A stretch of DNA of 11,461 nucleotides from Brachionus koreanus (taxonomy: Eukaryota; Rotifera; Eurotatoria; Ploima; Brachionidae), in NCBI GenBank assembly GCA_016987375.1, contig PJRA01000475.1, positions 151,474 to 162,934 of the forward strand, read 5' to 3'. Positions 1-7,488 of the stretch are shown here, in pieces. A program made the position numbers and the translations under genes. Positions within the stretch are counted from its first letter, which is position 1, and the number at the start of each line of letters is the position of its first letter. The notes beneath the pieces are model-generated. The model searched no databases. It was not told where the DNA came from and saw nothing but the letters and a program-made list of their open reading frames with translations.

Positions 1-461
1 TTTGGCACTACCACTCTGCCAAGGAATGATATTTTTTATAGCAGTAACGTAAGCAAGACGCCGGAGAGTGTTAAGAACAAGTACGTTAAAAAATTTGAAT
101 ATAAATTAATGGTCTGGTTAGCTTTTTCACAACGCGAAATAAGCGAACCATATTTTGTACCTAGTGGTTTAGCGGTCAATTAACATGTCTTCCTTGGAAA
201 GTGAATTAGAAACCACTTGAACCAATGATTAAAGAATATTATGAGGATGGCAAATATGTATTTTGGCCTGACTTAGCATCATCTCATAATGCGAATATAT
301 GGTACAGAATTATATGTTAGATAAAAATATAAAGTATGTTGCCAAAGAAGTGAATCCAGCAAACGTACCGAATGCAGTACCAAAAGGTTGTAAAAGACCA
401 TGCCAAGACTGTTCACTCTAGGCTCGATATCATACGTCGTCATGGAGTTAAATACCTTGAC
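1..461 (+). pseudogene. Decayed Tc1/mariner-superfamily (DDE) transposase fragment
   Basis: This is a transposase relic, readable only by switching frame. Frame 1 (1-180) gives a stretch containing KKFEYKLMVWLAFSQREISE followed by PYFVPSGLAVN, then hits TAA at 181 and TGA at 202. A shift near 221-224 leads into frame 3, which gives MIKEYYEDGKYVFWPDLASS followed by H; the Asp of WPDLASSH is the second catalytic acid of the DDE domain. A TAG at 318 and another shift lead into frame 2 (KYVAKEVNPANVPNA). A last shift near 380 gives frame 3 again, with the C-terminal VHSRLDIIRRHGVKYL and a TGA at 462. The segment that normally carries the third acid (the PIEDFW-like block after NPANVP) is missing, so the enzyme cannot work. 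The N-terminus and the first terminal repeat lie left of the window, and I could not place the other terminal repeat in 462-698. The copy lies antisense inside a CFAP44 intron. Assignment to the superfamily is firm; subfamily is not. Confidence 0.8.
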
Positions 462-698
462 TGAAAACATGTTTTTCAAAATAGGAGAGTTCAGTTATAA
501 ATTAAAAAAAAAAATTTTAAAGTCTTTGTTAAATAAAAAATTTCTTATGATAAAATTAATTTTGTGCCATTTTTATTGTACACTATTGAAATGACGGATT
601 AATATTTTTCCTCAAAAAAAAAATTTTTTTGACTTAAATTGATTTTTATGATGAAATGAAAATTTAATTCTATTTAATTTTATTTTGTTTGTACTTAC
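1..698 (-). other. CFAP44 intron 2 (partial, more than 698 nt)
   Basis: After the GTAAGT donor at 698-697 I find no minus-strand stretch matching the next expected CFAP44 WD segment, so this intron continues past the left edge. It is over ten times longer than the other introns seen here. The extra length is at least partly due to the decayed transposase at 1-461. 462-698 is AT-rich with A and T runs and nothing else recognisable. Confidence 0.6.
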
Positions 699-2412
699 CC
701 CAGTGGCCAAAAGTTCATTTTTTGAATCAAAAGCAATCTGAGTAATAGCATCAGTGTGCGGCTTAAACACTTCGAACATAACAAGTTCATACTTATCGTT
801 TTTGGGCATTAGCTTCAAAAATCTAAGCACTCCGTCCTTAAATCCAGCCACAATAGTTCCACCTTCTGGATCAACCTTTAAAATAAATTGAAATAAAAAT
901 TTAAAATAAATATTTTTAGTTTTAATCAAAATGTACCGTAGTATTCATCCATCTAAGAGAAGATCCACTTTTATTGAAATTTTTTTGACATAAAATTTCA
1001 AAATTAGTATAATCATAGACTTTGACCGATCCATCATCAGCTGTAGTGGCAAACAAATGACTTATGGGACAACACTCAATTCCATTAATGCATCCGGCAT
1101 GATAGTTGAACAATTTTCTCGGATTTTCACTAGTTGCACTAAAACCCAAGTCTATTTTCCATATGGCACCATTAGAGTCCTGTGCATACCAAATAGTCGA
1201 ATCTTCACTTATGTCCTTGACCATTGATCTCAATGCGACATTATTTCCCACTTTGAGCTCATTGAGCGGTTCAATCTCAAGCTTAACGCCTTCCTCACTC
1301 GGCTCAGACGAGTCTATAGTCTCAAAATCCCACACTCTTATCGAGCCATCATCTCCAATTGTGTAAATGTCTCCTTCGTTTAAAGTAATCTGTTGAATGG
1401 TGCCTGTATGACATGATTTGTTTTTTTTGCGACAAATCTCAGTCTGAATGAGACTTTCATCCCAAAGCAGCATGTTGCCCCATTCACAGCCGGACAAAAC
1501 TTTTCCGTCCGGCAGTTCAGCATAGCCTTCGATGTCAGATATTTCTGTTTTGCCAAATTTGCCAATGTCACCTTGAAGCTTAAAGCCAGTGAATGTTTTA
1601 GCCATTTTCCAAAATTTAATGTGTCCAGTGCCAGCCGAAGTTAAAACACCTTCCAAGTCTTTGGAAAATGTGACTTTGAAAATGTCCTGTGAGAATGCCT
1701 TTGTTCTTAGAACAATTTTTTCCTCGCGCCAATCCCAAATAGTCAGCATGAAATCAGGCGCTGAGCCAAGAGAAGCGATCAAATTTCCGCTTGGGTCATA
1801 GTCCAAAAAAGCATAGCCTTTGACGGTGCCTTGTCTTAAAATTCGATACAATTTAAGAGACGGATAGGCGTATATGTTTATATTTGGCACATTGCCTTTT
1901 TCACCGACAGCAAAATATTGTCTGCTTGGATGAACAGCTATGGCTCCCACAGCTCCGCCGCTAAGTGTTTTCAAATAGCGCTGCTCTCTAGTCCGAATGT
2001 TAAGCAATTGTACTAAACTACCAGCACTGAATATTAAAGTCTCTTCGTCAATTAAAAACAAATTGGATCTTTTTTTACAATCATAGCCAAATGAGTGAAA
2101 TAGTTGCAAAAAATTAGTGTTCATATTTGACTCTTCTGATGTGACTGGCTTGAATAAAAGAGATTCATAGTCGTAAAAAAAATCCGGATCCAATTTGGCA
2201 ATCTGTGTTTTTTTTTGTTTTTTAGGCTTTTCTGCTTTGATTTCACTATTTTCAGATTGTTCTTTTTCATCTGGATTTTCTATTGTTTCATTTACCAAAT
2301 CGGCATCGGTTGTTTCATCCAATTGATCATTACTGTTTGTTTCATTTTCAGCTTGATCTTGTTTAACCTCATCCGGTTTCGGTACTTCTACCGGCTTTGT
2401 CTCATCCGACAT
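699..2412 (-). CDS. CFAP44: CFAP44 (WD-repeat axonemal protein), 5' part, two exons, runs off the left edge
   Basis: This is the N-terminal part of cilia- and flagella-associated protein 44 (WDR52). CFAP44 pairs with CFAP43 in the tether/tether-head complex of the I1/f inner dynein arm on axonemal doublet microtubules. Exon 1 is 2412 to 937 (492 codons) and exon 2 is 875 to 699 (59 codons). The intron between them is 61 nt, phase 0 (ACG|GTACAT, TTTAAAG|GTTGAT). Residues 1-70 are acidic, then Lys-rich. CFAP44 signatures follow: FYDYESLLFKPV (about 79-90), FLQLFHSFGYDCKKR (about 101-115), then WD40 repeats with TIWDWREE, LRTKAFSQDIFKVTF, GHIKFWKMAKTFTGFKLQG, DIEGYAELPDGKVLSG and IRVWDFETID. Exon 2 continues with GGTIVAGFKDGVLRFL and FEVFKPHTDAITQIAFDS, ending LLATG at a GTAAGT donor (698-697). 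Vertebrate homologues are about 1,850 residues, so roughly two thirds, including the C-terminal coiled-coil part, lies left of the window. Splicing is inferred from homology. Confidence 0.93.
876..936 (-). other. CFAP44 intron 1 (61 nt)
   Basis: The donor GT is at 936-935 and the acceptor AG at 877-876, preceded by an AT-rich tract. Unspliced, the frame reads V-H-F-D and stops. Removing these bases joins MNTT to VDPEGGTIVAGF in frame, which is the expected CFAP44 continuity across WD repeats. Confidence 0.85.
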
Positions 2413-2420
2413 TTTAATAT

Positions 2421-2445
2421 CTAAATTTTTAAGAATAAAAAAAAA
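2421..2445 (-). promoter_or_regulatory. Possible (trans-)splice acceptor 5' of the CFAP44 start
   Basis: On the minus strand a run of nine T and further T-rich bases (2445-2430) leads to AAAAATTTAG. The AG (2422-2421) is followed by only 8 nt (ATATTAAA) before the CFAP44 ATG at 2412-2410. This looks like a 3' splice site giving a very short leader. It could accept a spliced leader, or a cis-spliced upstream exon. No spliced-leader gene is visible in the window, so this is a candidate only. Confidence 0.35.
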
Positions 2446-2518
2446 TTAATAAAAATTCTAAAAAACATTTTTGGATTCCCATAAAAGCTGATTATTAAGA
2501 GCTAGAAATTTAAAAAAT

Positions 2519-4223
2519 TTAAGATTGTTTGGCATTTTTTTTTCGGGTCAGCACTAGCGATTTCTTACTATCATAATCCGGTGGTTTTTCACTATCCGAG
2601 TCGGACAAACTGTCCTCACTTGACTCGGTATTATCTTTATTATAAGAAAATAAAATTGGGCTGTTCGATTTTTTTTTTTTTTTTAAATTTTCGTTAATGT
2701 TAGATTTAGTTTTTTGACTAGGTAAATTTTCCTTATCCAAATCTGAGAATGATTTTTTAGAACTATTCTCAGAAGATAATTTATTTAATGAAAAATCTTC
2801 ATTTTCATCAATTAAATCATGTGATGATTTTTTAAGTACAGTTTGAGGTCTCAAATCATCATCTATTCGTGAAGGTGAATTTGTTTGATTGTCTAATTTT
2901 TCAAATGATTTTCTTAGATCCGATAAGGACCTAAATAACATTGGCGGTTTCTTGTTCTCAACGTTATCACTGGCGTCATCTTTTTTGTCTGATTTTGGAA
3001 AGGATGGTTTTTTCTGGTCTGCCAAATCAGAATCAGTTTTCTTTCTCTCTTCAACAAGCACATCGTCTTCTTTTTTGTCTGATTTTGGAAAGGATGGTTT
3101 TTTCTGGTCTGCCAAATCAGAATCAGTTTTCTTTCTCTCTTCAACAAGCACATCGTCTTCTTTTTTGTCTGATTTTGGGGCAGTCAAAGTTTGATTCATC
3201 TGGTCAAAATTTGTAAGAGAATTATTGTCTAAAATTTGATCAAATTTGTGTTCATTCATTTGGTTAACAGTCTGCTCGTTATCTAATTCATCAGTTTCCG
3301 AGCTTGTTTCTGATTCAACTTTTTCAAAACTATTAATTCCTTCCATAAAATTGTTTGTCTCTAAATATTCATTTGGTGTCTCTAAATTTAAATCCAATTT
3401 TAGGTCTAGATCTGATTTTTGAAAATATTGGAATGGAATGTTTATCGACTGGCTTCTTACAGGAATACGTTCTAATTCAGTTAAATCATGTTTTGTCTCA
3501 GTAATAGGCTCAAGCGATGGCCGATGACCTCTTAGCGGATTGACAACAGGATAAATAGAATTTTTTTTCTCCTTTTCTTTTTTATCAGACTTCTTATTTG
3601 ATTCATTATCTTTCACATTTTTGGTTTGAGAATTATTTTTATGCTTCTTTCGGCCAGAACCATCTATTTTTTTTTCTCTTACTAAATATGGTCTTGTTGG
3701 CATAACTGGTTTGATATCTATCTTGTTAAGCTTTAACTTGTCAATATTGACCAGTGGTTTTTGGTACTTTGATATCTGCTTTTCTTCTTTAGTTGGCGTT
3801 GTAACCGTTTTCATTCTTTCAATATCTGGAGTAGTTGGCGGAGATGCGGACAGCGTTTTTTCAGCTGATGAAGAGCTCCTTGATCTTATTTCTTCCACAA
3901 TTCCAGATATGACAGTTTTGGCCAGCTGGTCCAATGAGTCTGTTTCTACTTTAGGAATCCATCTGGTTTCAGGCTTAAATTTTTGCGCATAAACTATTTT
4001 CTCCATAGTTGTTTTTTGGACAGCAATTTTCTCTTGTTTATTTGTGATAACTTGTTCGTACATGTTTAATTTCTCGTGGTATTTAATGCGAAATTTTCTC
4101 AAGGCAACGCATTTCAAAAGATGAAAGGCGCGTTTCCAGGATAATTTCTGTGATAACTCTTAAAAAACAAGTAAGAACAGAAACACCAATATGAAAACAC
4201 TTACCAGAATTTTTTTGGGACAT
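2519..4223 (-). CDS. Uncharacterised Lys/Ser/Asp-rich, probably disordered protein, two exons, 552 aa
   Basis: I do not recognise this protein. Exon 1 is 4223 to 4205 (ATG TCC CAA AAA AAT TCT G). A 46-nt intron (donor GTAAGT at 4204, acceptor TTTTTTAAG ending at 4159) joins it in phase 1 to exon 2, 4158 to 2519. The product begins MSQKNSELSQKLSWKRAFHL. Residues 8-45 are basic and amphipathic (SWKRAFHLLKCVALRKFRIK) and could form a helix that binds a partner. About residues 45-85 keep mixed hydrophobic content (FKPETRWIPKVETDSLDQLA). The rest is low complexity: Ser-rich (RSRSSSSAEK), a Lys cluster (KKSDKKEKEKKN), acidic/Ser tracts, two identical 30-residue repeats (about 334-400), and a C-terminus EDSLSDSDSEKPPDYDSKKS. 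No signal peptide or membrane segment is seen. Without exon 1 the frame has no ATG near its 5' end, which supports the exon-1 call. It ends 106 bp upstream of the CFAP44 ATG on the same strand, so a shared transcript is possible; a ciliary role would be speculation. Confidence 0.72.
2981..3178 (-). repeat. Perfect 90-bp in-frame tandem repeat (2.2 copies)
   Basis: Copies at 2981-3070 and 3071-3160 are identical at all 90 positions, and 18 more bases of a third copy follow (3161-3178). The unit encodes 30 residues on the minus strand: PKSDKKEDDVLVEERKKTDS then DLADQKKPSF. A third, diverged start (PKSDKKDD) follows in the protein. The lack of synonymous differences means a recent duplication or homogenisation, or an assembly artefact. 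Confidence 0.95.
4159..4204 (-). other. Intron of the charged-protein gene (46 nt)
   Basis: The donor is G|GTAAGT (GT at 4204-4203) and the acceptor ends in a T6 run plus AAG (AG at 4160-4159). It is phase 1: G plus AG makes Glu7. The 46-nt length is near the minimum for animal introns and matches the short introns elsewhere in the window. Confidence 0.7.
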
Positions 4224-4646
4224 TTTAGCAATATTAATTTTAAGTATTTCTTTTTCTTTATTAGAATTAATATAAAATTATATCTTTGAGTATCTATGGT
4301 TACATGTTTCCTCGATACACAATATAAAACAATTCAGACTTAATTATTTTGGTTATTATAATAACTAAAGCATTTCAAAATTGTTCTTTGAATTTATGGA
4401 TTTTGAATTTATTAGTTTGGGTTAGAATTAGCGATGAAATCGAATGTGCATATTCGAACAGTTATTTGCTTTTTGAATGAGATTTTTTAATTAATTTATT
4501 TGAATTAAAAAATTAAATTTTAAAAATATTCGAATTAATACTTAAAAATAAAAAATATTTTCTGGACTTATTTTATTAAGATCATCCCATATATAAAAAA
4601 AATATGTTGCAAGAGTAAAAAAGTTGAGGCAGAATAGGATAGTTTT

Positions 4647-4693
4647 CTTTGTTTTTCTTTTTATAAAACAAAGTGAAACAACTGTTGTTTCAC
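4647..4693. repeat. Two abutting perfect inverted repeats
   Basis: CTTTGTTTT (4647-4655) pairs with AAAACAAAG (4665-4673) across a 9-nt loop. GTGAAACAAC (4673-4682) pairs with GTTGTTTCAC (4684-4693) with a single T between, a near-perfect 21-bp palindrome. The two share base 4673. Confidence 0.85.
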
Positions 4694-4792
4694 CTACTGT
4701 GGAAGCCTGCAAAATCTGTGAAAATTCTGCAATATTCCACTCAATATAATAATAGTATAGTATATAATAATACTGCGACCTTTTACGGTAAA

Positions 4793-4826
4793 GCTTCTTT
4801 GAAGCAATGACAGTAGATTCTACTGT
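4793..4826. repeat. Two adjacent short hairpins
   Basis: GCTTC/GAAGC (4793-4805, 3-nt loop) is followed by ACAGTAG/CTACTGT (4810-4826, 3-nt loop). The CTACTGT arm also occurs at 4694-4700. Confidence 0.7.
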
Positions 4827-4930
4827 TTCCTAAGCCAATTGTCCAGATTATCTTTGAAATTGTTTATTTATTAAATAACTGAGAGTGACTTCCAAAAAAT
4901 AGAAGATAATGATAATCTTAGAAAAATATA

Positions 4931-4947
4931 GGTTAGCAATACTAACC
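4931..4947. repeat. Short hairpin
   Basis: GGTTAG (4931-4936) and CTAACC (4942-4947) pair across a 5-nt loop. This is the last of the hairpin group that begins at 4647. Confidence 0.6.
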
Positions 4948-5977
4948 CTATGGTCGCATTATTTTAGAAATCAAGCAAACAAAGGACAAGTTAGAATAGG
5001 GAAAACGCGTGGAAGCCTGATGTTTTAGTTGGAGTTGAAAATAGAAGAAGTGCAAGAAGAAATTCTTTTTCATTTTTAAGAAGGTCTTCATTTCTAATTA
5101 TTAACATTCATAGTGATTGAAAAACATTTATTTCAATTTAATTTTATAATTAATAATAATTTTCTGAAAAATTACAAAAAAAAATCTAAAAATATGAAAA
5201 TTTAAAAATGTAAAATTATTTTCATTTTGACATAGCTTTTAGTTTTTAGTTTCAGTATTTATTATTTTTCAGTTAAGTTTTGTTGTTAGTTTTTTAATTA
5301 TAGTTTTTTTTTTGTTTAGGGCTCCAACCCGTATTTATAATTTAAATAAAGTTTGTAATCAAGAATAGTCGTTTGTCTTAATTCCTGTTTCAAGGGTCTA
5401 TAGCTTAAAAGATTTATTTTGTCTTCTACTTAATTCGGTCTGTTACGGAAACCTTTAAAGAATAATAATAAAGAAAACTACTTTCTTATTTAAATATATT
5501 TATTAAATTATAACAAATGGCCACTTCTAGCCCAATACAAAAATAAAGAAAAAAATGAAAATGAATTTCTTTTAATAAACAGTTTTCACTGTGATTTTAT
5601 AATATAAATTGAACCAGCTTATACTGTTTCAATTTCTAATAAAAAATTCAAATATAAATGCACTTCGGATTCGAAAGCAGTTGTAGACATTTAAAGGACT
5701 ACAATATCTGACTAAAAGGCTCCTTATCTAGGGAATTAAACAAGTAAACTAAGCATAAAAGTTGTTAGCATTTTTGTAATTCAAAAAATTTAAATTCATA
5801 TTAAATGTTAGAATAAACAGATAATTTAATGCTCTTCAAGATGATATGTCTAACTCATTGTTTATTTAATTTTAATGAAAGTTATGAAATTTTGAAATTG
5901 CAAAAAATACCTGTCCAAATATGATTAAAGTAACAAGTGCCCGAGATTGATTTAAAAAAATTTAATAGTAATGATAC

Positions 5978-6065
5978 GAGCATTCTGAAAAAGAAAAGCT
6001 CGGATAGACCAGTCATTCTCTATTAGAATGATCAGTCTACGGCTGTTTTCTCTTTCATCAAGCTC
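5978..6065. repeat. 88-nt imperfect inverted repeat, pre-miRNA-sized hairpin
   Basis: The left arm (5978-6019) and right arm (6025-6065) pair at about 30 of 42 positions around a 5-nt loop CTATT. Apical stem: TCATTCT/AGAATGA, a 3-nt internal mismatch, then TAGAC/GTCTA. Lower stem: an A-rich/T-rich block (GAAAAAGAAAAG against CTGTTTTCTCTTTC), closing with GAGC/GCTC. It begins 91 nt downstream of the stop codon of the 6156-7256 gene, past that gene's AATAAA. It may be a microRNA-like precursor or the remains of a small foldback element; transcription is not shown by the sequence. Confidence 0.6.
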
Positions 6066-6101
6066 TTTCACTCAATTAAATATAAGAAAAAAAATAATTA
6101 A

Positions 6102-6107
6102 TTTATT
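6102..6107 (-). terminator. Poly(A) signal AATAAA downstream of the OTU-like gene
   Basis: AATAAA on the minus strand lies about 50 nt past the stop codon of the 6156-7256 gene, a normal distance. In DNA this AT-rich the hexamer also occurs by chance, so support is moderate. Confidence 0.45.
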
Positions 6108-6155
6108 CATAAAAAAATTTTTATAAATAATAAATTACAGAACAAGTTTAATAAA

Positions 6156-7256
6156 TTAGTTTAATTGATTGATCAATTTTTGAAAGTATCTATTTACAAT
6201 TTCCTTGGTAAATTTGCCGCATAGAGTGGCTTTTCCACTCCACAAAAAATTCATATATCTAATAAAGAGGCTCTCATCTAGATGATCTGATTGTTCTAGT
6301 TTGTAAATTTGCTTGCCTATTGTATTCAAATCGGAAGTAAAGTCAAAGTTAACCTTTTCGCTTGTGTAAAATAGACTCGACCGTTCCTGATTCTCCCTAA
6401 ACCCCTTGATAATTATCTCAATAGGTACTTTGTAAATGAATACACAAAACACTTTCTCGAACATACTCATGTCATTCAAATGAGACAAAAATATTTGTAT
6501 CAAGCGCTTGCTGTCGAGTAGAAAATACTCGTCCTGATAGATCTTTAGTTCAGTGCTATCGTTAAATTGGGTGAATTTCATGCATATCTTTGAGTTTTCG
6601 TGATGGTTAGACAACCACATTTTTTTGTCAAGCAAAAAGCGAATGTTTTTGTTCAAAAAAAGACTTTGTTTGGGCCCATCATACTTAAATTCTTGTAAAT
6701 AAATTGTTTGATAGTTTAAATAGTCCATTAGATCGACCAGATTGTGGTTGTCTATAGAAATTTCTTTTTTTTCCACTTGACGCTTGCTGGGACTGTAGCA
6801 TTTCCAAATTCCGTTCGATTTTTTGTAATAAATTTTCATTTTTAGCATTTTGCTCAACGATCCAAGCGCATACTTTTTGAACAATGAATTGTTGGAAAAA
6901 TTGTTTATGCTCATTTGATAGACCTGAATTAAAAAGTCGTACACATTTCCATTAAAGTAGACATTGAAGTCTTTGGACAATTGAAACATTTTTTTTTTAT
7001 CATCAAAGTGTACACCTGTTTTAAGCCAAAACTCGCACAAGCGACCACGGAGGATGTTTTGCAAGCTAATGTCGGACACAAGATCATTTTTGGTCAAATT
7101 GAGACACAAATTAATGGCATTGGTGAATTGAGTGCTCTTATGGGACATGTAAATGAGGACCCGGGCTATACTAAGAAAAAGTGAATTGCCCCCAAATGGC
7201 ACTATGTCCTCAATGTCTATCAATTCTATATCTTGTACATTCTCTTTCTCGTCCAT
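6156..7256 (-). CDS. Uncharacterised 366-aa protein with a possible degenerate OTU-like N-terminal domain
   Basis: This is a single-exon frame whose start MDEKENVQDIELIDIEDIV is fixed by an in-frame TAA 9 nt before the ATG. Residues 19-30, VPFGGNSLFLSI, resemble the catalytic motif of OTU cysteine proteases (typically GDGNCLF-R-), but with Gly for Asp and Ser25 for the nucleophile Cys. Further OTU-like features follow in order: an LRGRLCEFW helix (69-77), KYALGSLSKMLKMKIYYKKS (128-147), resembling the conserved Ala-Leu-Ser helix and following strand, and ISIDNHNLVDL (about 166-176), where the OTU His would sit (His171). If this reading is right, the domain is a pseudoenzyme that cannot cleave ubiquitin. 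Residues 180-366 carry no recognised domain and are rich in aromatic and Lys/Asn residues. No signal peptide or membrane segment is seen. OTU domains also occur in retroelement proteins, so a mobile-element origin is possible. That it is a gene is likely; the fold assignment is tentative. Confidence 0.7.
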   Translation of the reverse strand: MDEKENVQDIELIDIEDIVPFGGNSLFLSIARVLIYMSHKSTQFTNAINLCLNLTKNDLVSDISLQNILRGRLCEFWLKTGVHFDDKKKMFQLSKDFNVYFNGNVYDFLIQVYQMSINNFSNNSLFKKYALGSLSKMLKMKIYYKKSNGIWKCYSPSKRQVEKKEISIDNHNLVDLMDYLNYQTIYLQEFKYDGPKQSLFLNKNIRFLLDKKMWLSNHHENSKICMKFTQFNDSTELKIYQDEYFLLDSKRLIQIFLSHLNDMSMFEKVFCVFIYKVPIEIIIKGFRENQERSSLFYTSEKVNFDFTSDLNTIGKQIYKLEQSDHLDESLFIRYMNFLWSGKATLCGKFTKEIVNRYFQKLINQLN

Positions 7257-7449
7257 TTTAGATTAATCGAAACAAACTTTAAATTTAAAACTTTATTGAA
7301 AATTTAAAAAAAGGATTATCAAATTTTATAAATTTATTTTAACACAATTAATCGGCTCTTTTAAACCAGTATACAGATTAAATAATGCATGGACTTTTGT
7401 TTAGTCTTAAAAATTTTCTACCAATTTCAAATTTGTATTATTTTTCTTT

Positions 7450-7488
7450 ATTTCAAATGACAGCTACCAGTATTTTCTCATTTGAAAT
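7450..7488. repeat. 11-bp perfect inverted repeat with 17-nt loop
   Basis: ATTTCAAATGA (7450-7460) and TCATTTGAAAT (7478-7488) flank CAGCTACCAGTATTTTC. The same 11-mer ATTTCAAATGA occurs again in direct orientation at 8037-8047. No function is apparent. Confidence 0.7.

Larger units (their letters stand above)
4224..6155. other. Intergenic, non-coding, AT-rich (1.9 kb)
   Basis: No open frame here looks coding on either strand. About 4600-5060 is less AT-rich and contains several perfect short hairpins, plus an 11-bp direct repeat (GTGGAAGCCTG at 4699-4709 and 5009-5019). A T-rich run at about 5297-5325 ends in TTTAGGGCTCCAACCC and is followed by a plus-strand AATAAA (5346-5351), which resembles the tail of a plus-strand transcript or an element remnant but cannot be assigned. 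A long hairpin lies at 5978-6065. Confidence 0.7.

Noticed and set aside
400..594. Plus-strand open frame of 64 codons starting near the transposase end
   Set aside because: It is in a different frame from the real transposase C-terminus (VHSRLDIIRRHGVKYL) and runs on into A-rich DNA. It is a by-product of the relic.
2981..3178. Regular repeat considered as a CRISPR-like or satellite array
   Set aside because: The copies abut without spacers, are in frame, and lie inside a coding exon. This is a protein-coding tandem duplication.
2889..3216. Several open frames on both strands across the 90-bp repeat
   Set aside because: They arise because a 90-bp repeat is a multiple of three and opens all frames alike. 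The long minus-strand frame of the charged protein explains the region.
4190..4215. CACTTACCAGAAT considered as part of a spliced-leader RNA gene
   Set aside because: It is the reverse complement of the donor site of the charged-protein intron, and there is no snRNA-like structure or Sm site in context. No spliced-leader or tRNA gene was found anywhere in the window.
5280..5393. TGTTG...CA segment with an internal AATAAA, considered as a solo LTR
   Set aside because: There is no target-site duplication at the edges, no second LTR and no primer-binding site, so the ends are arbitrary in AT-rich DNA.
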